64,000 nt of DNA from Cervus elaphus (lineage: Eukaryota; Chordata; Mammalia; Artiodactyla; Cervidae): assembly GCF_910594005.1 (NCBI RefSeq), contig NC_057823.1, positions 60,386,015 through 60,450,014 on the forward strand, in the 5' to 3' direction. The notes under the pieces are model-generated. The model did no database searches. It saw only the letters and a list, made by a program, of their open reading frames with translations, and was not told where the DNA came from. Below are positions 9,245 to 19,460 of the stretch, piece by piece (the stretch's first letter is position 1; every line of letters begins with the position of its first letter). The position numbers and the translations under genes were made by a program.

Positions 9245-10220
9245 TTGCATGCAGAGTTCCAAAGAATAACAAGCAGAGATAAGAAAAACTTGCTCAGTGA
9301 TCAATGCAAAGAAATTGAGGAACACAATAGAATGGGAAACACTGGAGATCTCTTCAAGAAAATTAAAGACACCAAGGGAATATTTCATGCAAAGATGGGC
9401 ACAATAAAGGACAGAAATGGTATGGACCTAACAGAAGCAGAAGATATTAAAAAGAGGTGGTAAGAATACACAGAAGAACTATACAAAGAAGATCTTCATG
9501 ATCCAGATAACCAAGATGGTGTGATCACTCACCTAGAGCCAGACATCCTGGAATGCGAAGTCAAGTGGGCCTTAGGAAGTATCACTATGAACAAAGCTAG
9601 TGGAAGTGATGGAATTCCAGTTGAGCTATTTCAAATCCTAAAAGATGATGCTGTGAAAGTGCTGCACTCAATATGCCAGCAAATTTGGAAAACTCAGCAG
9701 TGGCCACAATACTGGAAAAGGTCAGTTTTCATTCCAATCCCTAAGAAAGGCAATGCCAAAGAATGCTCAAACTACTGCACAATGGTACTCATCTCACATG
9801 TTAGCAAAGTAATGCTCAAAATTCTCCATGCCAGGCTTCAACTGTACATGAACCATGAACTTCCAAATGTTCAAGCTATTTAGAACAAACTATTTGGAAA
9901 AGGCAGAGGAACCAGAGATCAAATTGCCAACATCCACTGGATCATCAAGAAAGCAAGAGAGTTCAAGAAAGACATCTACTTCTGCTTTATTGACCTTGCC
10001 CAAGTCTTTGACTGTGCAGATCACCACAAACTGTGGAAAATTCTTAAAGAGATGGGAATACCAGACCACCTGCCTCCTGAAAAATCTGTATGCAGGTCAA
10101 GAAGCAACAGTTAGAACTGGACATGGAACCACAGACTGGTTCCAAATGGGGAAAGGAGTATTTCAAGGCTGTATATTTTCTCCCTGCTTATTTAACTTCT
10201 ATGCAGAGTACATCATGTGA
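9245..10220 (+). pseudogene. BovB linker and RT remains (copy B)
   Basis: Three frames carry the protein in order: 9245-9463 (GNTGDLFKKIKDTKGIFHAK), 9521-9883 (ILECEVKWALGSITMNKASG, then WKRSVFIPIPKKGNAKECSN) and 9855-10220 with GKGVFQGCIFSPCLFNFYAE. These are the RT fingers and palm up to motif B of an RTE reverse transcriptase. Breaks include a TAA replacing a tryptophan codon after DIKKRW (9461-9463) and a frameshift near 9880. Further RT sequence continues to about 10680 with the damaged NGDD catalytic box. Confidence 0.85.
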
Positions 10221-10852
10221 AATTCTGGGCTGGATAAAGCACAAGCTGGAATCAAGATTGTCGGCAGAAATATCAATAACCTCAGGAATGGAGATGACAG
10301 CACGCTTATGGCAGAAAGTGAAGAAGAACTAAAGAACCTCCTGATGAAAGTGAACAGAAAGAGAGAAAAAGTTGACTTAAAACTCAACATTCAGAAAACT
10401 AAGATCATGGCATCCAGTCCCATCACTTCATGGCAAATAGATGGGGAAACAATGGAAACAGTGAGAGAGTTTATTTTTTGGGGGGGCTCCAAACTCACTG
10501 CAGATGGTGATTGCAGCCGTAAAATTAAAAGATGCTTGCTCCTTTGAACAAAAAGCTATGACCGACCTAGACAGCATATTAAAAAGTAGAGACATTACTT
10601 TGCCAATAAAGGTCCATCCAGTCAAAGCTATGGTTTTTCCAGTAGGCATGTATGGATGTGAGAGTTGGACCATAAAGAAAGCTTAGTGCCAAAGAATTGA
10701 TGCTTTTGAACTGTGGTGTTGGAGAAGACTCTTGAGAGTCCCTTGGACTGCAAGGAGATCAAACCAGTCTATCCTAAAGGAAATCAGTCCTGAATAATCG
10801 TTGGAAGGACTGATGCTGAAGCTGAAACTCCAATACTTTAGCTACCTAATGG

Positions 10853-11126
10853 GGAGAAGGCAATGGCAACTCACTCCAGTACTCTTGTCTGGAAAATCCC
10901 AAGGACGGAGGAGTCTGGTAGGCTGCAGTTCCCTGGGATAGCGAAGAGTCGGACACAACTGAGCGACTTCACTTTCATGTATTGGAGAAAGAAATGGCAA
11001 CCCACTCCAGTGTTCTTGCCTGGAGAATCCCAGGGACTGTGGAGCCTGGAGAATCCCGGGGACTGCTGTCTATGGGGTCACACAGAGTTGGACACGACTG
11101 AAGCTACTTAGCAGCAGCAGCAGCAG
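10853..11126 (+). mobile_element. Bov-A2 SINE with AGC tail inside BovB copy B
   Basis: Two Bov-A monomers followed by (AGC)n at about 11109-11126. It splits the BovB 3' region, which resumes with GGAAGAACTGAGTCATTG. The target duplication is too short or decayed to define. Confidence 0.9.
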
Positions 11127-11345
11127 GGAAGAACTGAGTCATTGCAAAAGTCCGTGATGGTGGGAAAGATTGAAGGCAGGAGGAGAAGGGGACAACAGAC
11201 CATGAGATGGTTGGATGGCATCACCAACTCGATGGACATGAGTTTGAGTAAGCTCCAGGAGTTGGTGATGGACAGGGAAGCCTGGCGTACTGCAGTCCAT
11301 GGGGTCGCAAAGAGTCGGACATGACTGAGCAACTGAACTGAATTG

Positions 11346-11621
11346 ATATCTTCCTTATCCATTCCTCTGTTGATGGACATTTAAGTTGTTGGCATGTCTT
11401 GGCTATTGTAAAGACTGCTGCATTGAATACTGGGGTGCATATATCTTTTCTAATTATGATTTTCTCTGGATATATGCTCAGGAGTGGGTATATGGAATTG
11501 CTGGATCATATGGTAGTTCTAAATTTAGAGTTTTAAGGACCCTCCATACTGTTCTCCATAACAATTATACATTCCTACCAACGGTGTAGGAGGGTTCTCT
11601 TTTCTCCATACCCTCAGATGT
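11346..11621 (-). mobile_element. LINE-1 3' region, right part
   Basis: Continues the LINE-1 from 8012: CCTCTGTTGATGGACATTTA, TATGCTCAGGAGTGGG, GGATCATATGGTAGTTCT and GTTCTCCATA are the reverse of the LINE-1 ORF2 end and adjacent 3' UTR. It begins with the second copy of the BovB target duplication and ends at the long flanking direct repeat. Confidence 0.88.
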
Positions 11622-11668
11622 TGGGGTCTGGAGAAGGTTCACTTAGATAAACTTTAGAGTTGTTTTTT
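11622..11668 (+). repeat. Right copy of the long diverged direct repeat
   Basis: Partner of 7354-7399. See that entry and the finding on long flanking duplications. Confidence 0.7.
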
Positions 11669-11680
11669 TTTAATTCCTTA

Positions 11681-11815
11681 TAAGTGAAGTCACTCAGTCG
11701 GGTCCGACTCTTTGCGACCCCATGGACTGTAGCCTACCAGGCTCCTCCATCCATGGGATTCTCCAGGCAAGAATACTGGAGTGGGTTGCCATTTCCTTCT
11801 CTAGAAGGAAATTAA
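11681..11815 (-). mobile_element. Bov-A SINE monomer
   Basis: Reverse Bov-A body (GGTCCGACTCTTTGCGACCC through GAGTGGGTTGCCATTTCC) without the tRNA-like head. Flanked by a perfect 12-bp target duplication TTTAATTCCTTA at 11669-11680 and 11816-11827. Confidence 0.92.
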
Positions 11816-11919
11816 TTTAATTCCTTAGGTTTTTATGATCTGTGATTCGATAAAATAAAATATATCAACATTCCTTAGCCAAGGTGATGGTGGTGCTGCC
11901 ACTGCTGATAAAATAGCAG

Positions 11920-12075
11920 TTGGCACTTGCTGATCACTCACCACAAGCCAGGCACTGTGGTACGAATCTGAAAATGATCATTTTGTTAGTCCTCACAACA
12001 AACCATGTGTCGGCACCTCAAATGTTCTCATTTTGCCAGCAGTGAACGTGAATCACTGAAATAATATGTGTTACT
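11920..12075 (-). repeat. MIR SINE fragment
   Basis: Minus-strand MIR pattern: AAGCCAGGCACTGTGG near the start, then TTAGTCCTCACAACAAACCA, matching the reverse of the MIR 3' half. Confidence 0.65.
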
Positions 12076-12519
12076 CCATGTCTTATACATCTAGAAGTTG
12101 CATTGGAATTCCATGTGTATTTGACTTTAGAATCTATCTTGAACCATTTCATCATTTAAAATCATTCTCATACCATTTTTATGATTTTTTGTCATGTCAC
12201 TTGTACTATTAATTGCTTGATATTTTTCAGTGATTGATTTTTAAAAGAAAAATTCATATAACTATCATATTTGCAAAGCTTATGTAACTTTCCATAAAGA
12301 AAAGGTGACCATGAGTATATAAATACATTAAAACCAAACAGAACTGCTTACTGTGAGTTTCTTAAAAAGGGAGATTGTCAAGTCACAGAGCTACTAAGTC
12401 TATATTAGAACCATCCTGAGACTTTCTCTTTGAAGTAAGTAAATTTTTTTTTAATTGACAAGGCAAATATTTTTCTTTTATGTGATTCAACAGTATTTAA
12501 AACCAAATAAATCTTCTTA
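12076..12519. other. Low-copy AT-rich DNA
   Basis: No repeat family or coding frame recognised. Confidence 0.4.
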
Positions 12520-12532
12520 TAGTTGACTAGAG

Positions 12533-12776
12533 CTCAGCTGGTAAAGAATCTGCCTGCAATGCAGTAGATCCTGGTACTTTTCCTGGGTCTGAAAGATCTG
12601 CTGGAGAAGGGATAGGCTACCCACTCCAGTATTCTTGGGCTTCTCTGGTGGCTCAGCTGGTAAAGAATTCACCTGCAATGTGGGAAATCTGGGTTCAATC
12701 CCTGGGTTGGGAAGATCCCCTGGAGAAGGGAACAGCTACCCACATCAGTATCCTGGCCAGTATTTCAGTATTCTGG
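12533..12776 (+). mobile_element. Tandem (dimeric) Bov-tA SINE
   Basis: Two tRNA-like heads in series, each with CTCAGCTGGTAAAGAAT and GGAGAAGGGA, the second preceded by GGCTTCTCTGGTGG. Flanked by an exact 13-bp target duplication TAGTTGACTAGAG at 12520-12532 and 12777-12789. The whole dimer therefore inserted as one unit, slightly 5'-truncated. Confidence 0.92.
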
Positions 12777-12789
12777 TAGTTGACTAGAG

Positions 12790-13111
12790 GACAGGGTCCT
12801 AAGCTTTGGAAAATGCTGCCCTGCTCCCGGGCCCAGGCACAGGCTAAGTTTACTGTTGTAGAAAACACACGGTTATGGCAACACTAGAACTGCTTTAAGC
12901 AAGCAGAGACTAAATGCATAAGCATTCATTAGGTGGAGTAGAGTAACATAGGAGTATTCCACTGGGTCTATTCACTGGCTGGTTTTATCATCTATAGAAA
13001 TCAAAGGGGGTTAAAGTAAATCGTTTCAGGCCCTTTCTTTATTATTTATCACTTTAAATTGTTTGGGGAAACTCATTTAACTTGCTATTGTAGTGGCCAT
13101 CTGAAAGAAAT
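12790..13111. other. Low-copy DNA
   Basis: No repeat family or coding frame recognised in this 320-bp stretch. Confidence 0.4.
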
Positions 13112-13580
13112 TAGGACTGACATTGTGGAAAGCTCTTAGAGAGATGGGAATACCAGACCATCTTACTTGTCTCCTGAGAAACCTGTATGTGAGTGAAGAA
13201 GCAACAGTTAGAACCCTTTATAGAACAACTGATTGGTTCAAGGTTGAAAAAGGAGTACGACAGGGCTCTCTGCTGTCACCCTGTTTGTTTAACTTATACA
13301 CTGAACACATCATGAGAAATACCTGGCTGGATGAGTTACAAGCTGGAATCAAGATAGGCGGAAGAAACAACAACGTCAGTATGTGGATTATACCACTCTA
13401 ATGGCAGAAAGCAAAGAGGAACTGAAGAGCTTCTTCATGAGAGTGAAGGAGGAGAGTGAAAGAGCCAGCTTAAGACTAAATATTAAAAAAAAACAAAAAC
13501 AAAAACTAAGATCATATCATGCAGCCCCATTACTGCATGGCAAACAGAAGGGGAAAAGATATAAGTAGTGACAGATTTCA
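13112..13580 (+). mobile_element. BovB LINE fragment (copy D), diverged RT domain
   Basis: A BovB RT internal fragment. The frame 13123-13401 reads REMGIPDHLTCLLRNLYVSE and EKGVRQGSLLSPCLFNLYTE, the RT block around motif B. The segment that should code YADD is altered (frame reads SMWIIPL) and an A-rich expansion lies near 13485-13508. It is more diverged from the other three RT-bearing copies than they are from each other, so it is probably older. Confidence 0.85.
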
Positions 13581-13584
13581 CTAC

Positions 13585-13735
13585 TCATCCTGTGAGTTTC
13601 AATTTCCACATCAGTAAAACGGTAGTGATAATAATAGTACTAATAGTAGTAGTAATAGTAATAATACCTATTCAGGGACTTTCTGATGATTAAATAAGAT
13701 TGTATTGTGTCTGAGTACTTAAAACATGAGCTCAT
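13585..13735 (+). repeat. MIR fragment with internal ATA/GTA trinucleotide repeat
   Basis: TTCAATTTCCACATCAGTAA and GATTAAATAAGATTGTATTG match the MIR 3' half. Between them lies an imperfect WAT/GTA trinucleotide array (about 13622-13670), apparently grown from the MIR ATAATAATA segment. Confidence 0.65.
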
Positions 13736-13799
13736 GTTTTTTACTAAGTTTAAGTTTTTAAACTAAGCTTTGATTTTCACATTTAGATGATTGGATTAC

Positions 13800-14390
13800 T
13801 CTTTTTATTAAATTAATTTTTAATTGGAGTATAGTTACTTTACATTGTTGTGTTTACATTTCTGCTGTAGAGCAAAGTGAATTGTCTATATGCGTACATA
13901 CATCCCTCCTTTTCTGGATTTCCTTCCTGTTTAGGTCACCACAAAGCGGGAGCTATATTAGGTTCTCATTAGTTACCTGTTTTATACATAGTATCAATAG
14001 TGTTTATGTGTCCATCCCAATCTCCCAATTTATCCTACCCACCTCCCCTACTTGGTCTCCATACACTTGTTCTCTACATTTGTGTCTCTATTTCTGCTTT
14101 GCAAATAAGATTATCTATACCATTTTTCTAGATTCCACATATAAGTGTTAATATATCATATTTTTCTCTTTCTGACTTCACTCTGTATGACAGTCTCTAG
14201 GTCTATCCACATCTCTACAAATGACCCAATTTCATTCATTTTTATGGCTGAGTAATATTCCATTGTATATATGTACCGCATCTTTATCCATTCTGCTTTT
14301 GATGGACATTTAGGTTGCTTATATGTCTTATTGTGAATAGTGCTGCAGTGAACATAGAGGTTTATGTGTCTTTTGAAATTATGATTCTTT
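13800..14390 (-). mobile_element. LINE-1 3' region
   Basis: Reverse artiodactyl LINE-1 3' UTR and ORF2 end: TTGGAGTATAGTTACTTTAC, TTCTGCTGTAGAGCAAAG, GGCTGAGTAATATTCCATTG and GATGGACATTTAGGTTGC in the expected order. Confidence 0.88.
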
Positions 14391-14800
14391 ATAGAGAACT
14401 GGCTGTCATATCTTCAACAATTACATCTTATAGTTAGCTAGCTGTCAGTCTGCTGGCCTTGTTAGAACTGCACTTGGGAAAATAGTCACGATAGCTATCT
14501 ATGTCTTTATGCAATTTTCATTTTGCAAGTGGAATATCATGCTTACTACTTAGAGTCTATTTAACAGGATCAATAATAAAGATTCTCCATTCTACTGCTA
14601 CTAAGATGAAAGTACACATATGCTTATTTATTACATCTATTATTTCTCATCATATATGGGTTTACTTGACCCCAAGGTATTGAACCATCTTCCCATTCTA
14701 ATTTTTACAGAATAAAAAGAAAATGCTTCATTGTGATAACTTGCATCTACCTCTACCCCCTCCCTTAACACACATACACTGATGAATTTACATTGGTATG
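14391..14800. other. Low-copy DNA
   Basis: No family recognised. The 60-codon frame at 14501-14683 has no protein features. Confidence 0.4.
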
Positions 14801-14807
14801 CTCACTG

Positions 14808-15034
14808 GGCTTATCAGATAGCTCAGTGGTAAAAAATCTGCCTGCAATACAGGAGACCCAGGAGACATAAGTTTGATCGCTGGGTTGGGAAGATTCCCTT
14901 GGAGGAGGAAATGGCAACCCACTCCAGTATTCTTGCTGGGAAAATCCCATGGACAGAGGAACCTGGCTGGATACAGTCCATGGGGTGACAAAGAGCTGGA
15001 CACGACTGAGCACACACATACACACACACACAAA
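14808..15034 (+). mobile_element. Bov-tA SINE with CA-rich tail
   Basis: tRNA-like head (CAGATAGCTCAGTGGTAAAA), Bov-A body (GAGGAAATGGCAACCCACTC) and a (CA)n tail at about 15010-15032. A 7-bp target duplication CTCACTG lies at 14801-14807 and 15035-15041. Confidence 0.9.
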
Positions 15035-15268
15035 CTCACTGTCTAGAACTCTATGCAGCACTTGCTCAGTGACAACTTGTTAAATTGATTAATGAACTTC
15101 GTGAATGAATGACAAAAACTATCATGCTGTTACTATAATTCTTGCATCCTTACAAATGATAATTTTCTGTCATTCAAATAAATAATGTAAATGTATTTAT
15201 TGTACTGTCACTCTAAAATATGAAGTATCGGTTTTCATTTTTTTTAAAATGGAGTATAGTTGCTTTAC

Positions 15269-15541
15269 GAGAGAAGGCAATGGCAACCCACTCCAGTTCT
15301 CTTGCCTGGAAAATCCCATGGACAGAGGAGCCTGGTAGGCTGCAGTTCACGGGGTCGCTAAGAGTCGGACACGACTGAGTGACTTCACTTTCACTTTTCA
15401 CTTTCCTACATTGGAGAAGGAAATGGCAACCCACTCCAGTGTTCTTGCCTGGAGAACCCCAGGGACAGTGGAGCCTGGTGGGCTGCCGTCTATGGGGTCG
15501 CACAGAGTCAGACACGACTGAAGCGACTTAGCAGCAGCAGC
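15269..15541 (+). mobile_element. Bov-A2 SINE with AGC tail
   Basis: Two Bov-A monomers ending in AGCAGCAGCAGC. Perfect 11-bp target duplication AGTTGCTTTAC at 15258-15268 and 15542-15552, within LINE-1 sequence. Confidence 0.94.
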
Positions 15542-15744
15542 AGTTGCTTTACAATATTGTTAGTTTCTACTGTACAATGAAGTGAATCAGCTATATGTGT
15601 ACAGGTATCCCCTCCCTCTTGGACTTCCCTTCTCCCCCACACCCCCCATCTCACCCCTCTAGGTCACCACAGCACTGAACTGAGCTCCCTGTGCTACAGC
15701 AGGTTCCCACTAGCTATCTGTTTTGTATACGGTCGTATGTATAT

Positions 15745-16014
15745 TGGGGAAGGAAATGGCAACCCACTCCAGTATTCTTGCCTGGAGAATCCTGTGGACA
15801 GAGGAGCCTGATGGGCTGCTGTCTATGGGGTCGCACAGAATCGGACATGACTGAAGCGATTTAGCATGCATGCATGCATTGGAGAAGGAAATGGCAACCC
15901 ACTCCAGTATTCTTGCCTGGAGAATCCCAGGGACAGAAAAGCCTGGTGGGCTGCTGTCTATGGGGTTGCACAGAGTCGGACATGACTGAAGTGACTTAGC
16001 AGCAGTAGCAGCAG
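15745..16014 (+). mobile_element. Bov-A2 SINE, variant linker, AGC tail
   Basis: Two Bov-A monomers joined by a (GCAT)n linker (TGCATGCATGCATTGG) rather than the usual CACTTTCA linker, ending in an interrupted AGC repeat and running into a TA repeat at 16013-16030. Inserted in the same LINE-1 as the previous SINE. Confidence 0.88.
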
Positions 16015-16300
16015 TATATATATATATATCAGTCCCAGTCTCCTGATTCATCCCACCCTCTTTTCCCTTCCCTCCCCATGTCCACACGTCTGTTCCCTAA
16101 TCTAGATCTCTACTGCTGTCCTGCAAATAAGTTCATCTCTACCATTTTTCTAGGTTCCACACATATGCACTAATATTTTGTTTTTCTCTTTCTCACTGAC
16201 TTTGCTGTGTATAACAGTCTCTAGGTCCATCCACCTCTCTATAAATAACGCAGTTTCCTTCCTTTAAATGGCTGAGTAATATTCCATTTGCTGAGTAATA

Positions 16301-16973
16301 TTGGAATTACTTTGAATTTGTAAAACAAAAACTAGCATCTAATCTTAGGACTCATATTAAGCATTCCTTCAAGTAGGCCTTGTTTCCACACTGGAGGTAA
16401 GCCCATGTATTGGCCTCTAGTGACCAGTGTTGTTTTCTATTCAGCGTGTGTCCCACGCTCCTCCTACCAGAATGTTGATAGTGTTCTCTACTCATCTCCG
16501 CAGAGAGCCCCGTGTCTCTCAAGAAGCTGATCTTGTGCATAGCTCTAGACCGGGCCTTACTGATGTGAGGGAAATATTATACTATTTCCTAGCCATTGGG
16601 TATTAGCTTAGAAGTAACCTGAACTCAGTGCAAGTCAAGGCAGCCACTGTTGGAGGCTTCTGGAAGAGGTTCCTCTCCCTGTAAGGATGCCTGAGGATGG
16701 CATGGTCTTTCTCTTCTCTGGCTTCAAGCCTGGAACTGCTGTAACCCGGTTGGCCCCCTGCCTGAGGATGACGCAAACTGTGCTACTGAGTCACCCAGTC
16801 TCGAAGCCTGTTCCACCTCTGACTTCCTGTTTTGTGAAATAATGATTCCCTTTCTGATTACGATATTGTAATGAAGACAACCCTAGCCTTAACCTTAACT
16901 GTATTAACATAGTGGTTCCCAATAAAAAAGGATCGCGTTTCTGTGGTGAGAAGGGGTTCCTGAGGTTTTACAA
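16301..16973. other. Low-copy DNA, possibly an ancient unidentified element at about 16480-16870
   Basis: No coding frame is credible. The order CCTGAGGATG ... AAGCCTGTTCCACC ... TTTTGTGAAATAATGATTCC loosely resembles an old mammalian interspersed element that I cannot name with confidence. Confidence 0.3.
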
Positions 16974-17153
16974 GCTGCTAATGTAGGAACCACAGGTTTG
17001 ATCCACGGGTCCGATCTGTGGGTCAGGAACCTCTGGAGTAGGAAATGGCAACCCACTCCAGTGTTCTTTCTTGGGCGATCTTATGGATAGAGGAGCCTGG
17101 CTGGCTACAGTCCATGGGGTCACAAAGAGTTGGACACAACTGAGCATGTACGC
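16974..17153 (+). mobile_element. Bov-tA SINE, diverged
   Basis: The tRNA-like head is degenerate (GGTTTGATCCACGGG), followed by a clear Bov-A body (TAGGAAATGGCAACCCACTC) and the GAGTTGGACACAACTGAGCA end. Confidence 0.82.
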
Positions 17154-17289
17154 AATGAGTCAGTCTTCATATTAGACATTGTGGGTATTGTTAAAGATAA
17201 AATTTCTGACTTGTGCAATCCAGAAAGATTATTTGATAATTTAAAAAATAATGTATTCTGAGACTATCAAAGAGTAATGAAGCAACTGA

Positions 17290-17770
17290 TATTCAGTTCT
17301 AGGAAATAAAATTTATGTTTCAGAAAAATTCCTTAACTTGTAATCTGAACTTCTCCAGTCCCTATATAAGAGACCTCAGACAATATATTTAACCTCCCCA
17401 AACTTTAGATTGGTTGCTGTTGTTTATTCACTAAGTCTTATCCAACTCTTTGCAACCCCGTGGACTGTAGCCTGCCAGGCCCCTCTGTCCATAGGACTTT
17501 CCAGGCAAGAATACTGGGGTGGGTTGCCATATCCTTCTCCAGGCGATCTTGCTGACCCAAGGATTAAACCCATGTCTCCTGTGTTGGCAGGCAGATTCTT
17601 TACTGCTAAGCCACCAGGGAAGCCCAAACTTTAGATACTTATTTGTAAATGGAGAAAAATATATCACTGACTTGTCTCCCTAGCAGTGTTGTGAGGATGA
17701 AATGAGATACAGAAAATAAAAGAGCATTGTAAGTTTAAAAGCACTGCCCACATGGAAGAGGTGATTTTTG
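17290..17770 (+). repeat. MIR SINE split by Bov-tA
   Basis: MIR core before (AATATATTTAACCTCCCC) and after (GTTGTGAGGATGAAATGAGA) the SINE at 17411-17625 form one MIR when the SINE and one copy of its duplication are removed. Confidence 0.7.
17411..17625 (-). mobile_element. Bov-tA SINE inside MIR
   Basis: Reverse Bov-tA with complete tRNA-like head (ending AGCCACCAGGGAAGCCC). Exact 11-bp target duplication AAACTTTAGAT at 17400-17410 and 17626-17636. Confidence 0.94.
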
Positions 17771-18474
17771 TTATGATATTATTGCTAAAGCTAATAATTT
17801 ACTCTGTCCAATGCTCTCCCCATTTTCACCCATCTCCAGATTGGTTCTTTGCCACAGCTTTCCAGATAGTAATTTGAGGAATTTTCCCCTTTTTAAAGTT
17901 TGCCAGTTTTTTAATTTGCTTTCGGTGATAATACTTCCGCATGAAAATGTCACATCATCAAAACTTGAACTCCTAACTTGTGCCAGACATTGTATACACC
18001 CATAAGATTATAGCTGATTATTCCTGCCTGCCTATAAATTAAAGACAGTAAAATAACCACATCCTCAGTTCAAAGACTTCTAATTCACAGGCTTTATATT
18101 TAGGACTGGACCCTGAATCCCATAAGGGAAAGATGCACACATATTTACTACAGATAATACTGGAAGATTTGGGAAAAATAAATAAAAACAAAAGGAAAAG
18201 TTATCTGTTCTTTTTAAAAGGTAAGTTGAAACATAAGTCACAAACCAGAATATTGAAAATGTAGAATCCTAAGCCTTGACACCCATAGCAGGTGCAAAGG
18301 CATGAATGTCAGATGTGTGAACCTTGGCAGATATAGGCAGGAGGAAGTGGGAAGAGGTGAATTTTCATAGGAAGTAAAATTAGGGCAGGTATGGTACATC
18401 CTGGAGAAGTACTCCTATGGTAACAGGATACAACTGAGTCAAACTGGGCACAGAGAGCTAAACTAGAAACGTAC
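17771..18474. other. Low-copy DNA
   Basis: Nothing recognised; short frames on both strands (for example 17811-18005) lack protein features. Confidence 0.4.
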
Positions 18475-18590
18475 ATGAATACACACGTACATACACGCCA
18501 TTCGTTCATCCATGCGTGTACATACATACATATGTGCCTCCCTATACATATACATGTATATACATACAAACACACAAATATAGGGCACCT
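18475..18590 (+). repeat. Alternating purine-pyrimidine TACA/TATG tract
   Basis: Mixed ACGTACATG, ACATACACGC, CATACATACATATG and TACATGTATATACATAC words alternate purine and pyrimidine over much of about 115 bp. A decayed tetranucleotide microsatellite is the simplest reading. Confidence 0.75.
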
Positions 18591-18679
18591 GGAATATCAG
18601 TAGAGGCTAATATTAATAATATGGAATGTAAACTACGGCTAAATATACAATTTTGCATTTTCCTTATAAATCTGAAACT

Positions 18680-18805
18680 TAGAGATTATTAATATTTTCA
18701 TATGAATGAAGGAACTGAAACTCAGATTAATTTGTCTAAGGTAGTAGAATGGGTTGAGTTAGAATTTTAACTGATATTTCTAGACTTGGAGTTCAAGGCT
18801 TATTC
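18680..18805 (-). repeat. MIR SINE fragment
   Basis: GAAGGAACTGAAACTCAGA followed by AATTTGTCTAAGGTAGTAGA resembles the reverse MIR core. Decayed, so moderate confidence. Confidence 0.5.
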
Positions 18806-19169
18806 CACTATATTTGTATCATAGAGCCTCAAATGCTTCTAGGAATCTTAGAGTGATTTGGTCTAACCTACCTTTAATTTAAGGACTAATCTTACATTTG
18901 ATTAATTGTTGGCCAGTTCATTATTTTATACTCTAAATGAAATGAAGATAGAAATACAGTTACTGTAGCCAATGGGATATACAAGATTTTTCACCACCTC
19001 CTCTTGCCAAAAAAATGTTCAGAATACTAAGAACACAAAAATCATCTTAGTATCTTACTTTCATTTTGTCTAGCTCATAAATGATCAAGTTCTGTACCAT
19101 ACTAATAAAATAAAATGTGAAATAATAACAAGAAAAACTTCAGCTATATAACTTCTAAGAGGAAAGCAG

Positions 19170-19292
19170 GGAGAAGGAAATGGCAACCCACTCTGGTATT
19201 CTTGCCTGGAGAATCCCATGGACAGAGGAGCCTGGTAGGCCATGGTCCACAGGGTCGCAGAGAGTCGGACACAACTGAAGTGACTAAACATG
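19170..19292 (+). mobile_element. Bov-A SINE monomer
   Basis: Starts GGAGAAGGAAATGGC and ends at the GTCGGACACAACTGAAGTGA block. Flanked by a 14-bp duplication TAAGAGGAARGCAG (19156-19169; 19293-19306) with one difference. Confidence 0.9.
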
Positions 19293-19306
19293 TAAGAGGA
19301 AGGCAG

Positions 19307-19460
19307 AGTACAATGGGTGCTTATGCCCCAGCTTGGATATTGACTCACTGTGTGACCTTGGGCAAGTCATTTATTCTTTCTGTGCATCAGTTGCATCATC
19401 TGTAACCTGAGGGAGTTACAAGAGATGACCTTTAAGACCCTTCCTACTCAGAGGTTCTAT
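19307..19460 (+). repeat. MIR SINE
   Basis: Clear core: CACTGTGTGACCTTGGGCAA followed by CATCAGTTGCATCATCTGTA and a tail with GAGTTACAAGAGATG. Confidence 0.8.

Larger units (their letters stand above)
8013..11345 (+). mobile_element. BovB LINE (copy B), 5'-truncated, with complete target duplication
   Basis: Begins at GGAACCTGGAATG just before the endonuclease and runs through endonuclease, linker, RT and the 3' end (ACTGAACTGAATTG). It inserted into a minus-strand LINE-1 with a 12-bp duplication. Two elements interrupt it: a LINE-1 3' fragment (8939-9153), shared with copy A, and a Bov-A2 SINE (10853-11126), not shared. The RT catalytic box near 10285-10300 reads NGDD instead of YADD. Stops and frameshifts occur throughout, so it could only have moved with enzyme supplied by another BovB. 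Confidence 0.93.
15233..16300 (-). mobile_element. LINE-1 3' UTR split by two Bov-A2 SINEs
   Basis: Reverse LINE-1 3' UTR: GGAGTATAGTTGCTTTAC | SINE | AATATTGTTAGTTTC ... TAGCTATCTGTTTTGTAT | SINE | CAGTCCCAGTCTCCTGA ... GCTGAGTAATATTCCATTTG. It ends with a short duplication of GCTGAGTAATATT at about 16272 and 16290. Confidence 0.88.

Noticed and set aside
1..11345. Segmental duplication explaining BovB copies A and B
   Set aside because: Copy B has its own 12-bp target duplication in a LINE-1, and the flanks of the two copies are unrelated, so it is an independent insertion.
16883..16906. CCCTAGCCTTAACCTTAAC as interstitial telomeric repeat
   Set aside because: Only about three imperfect units and no true CCCTAA run; chance is enough.
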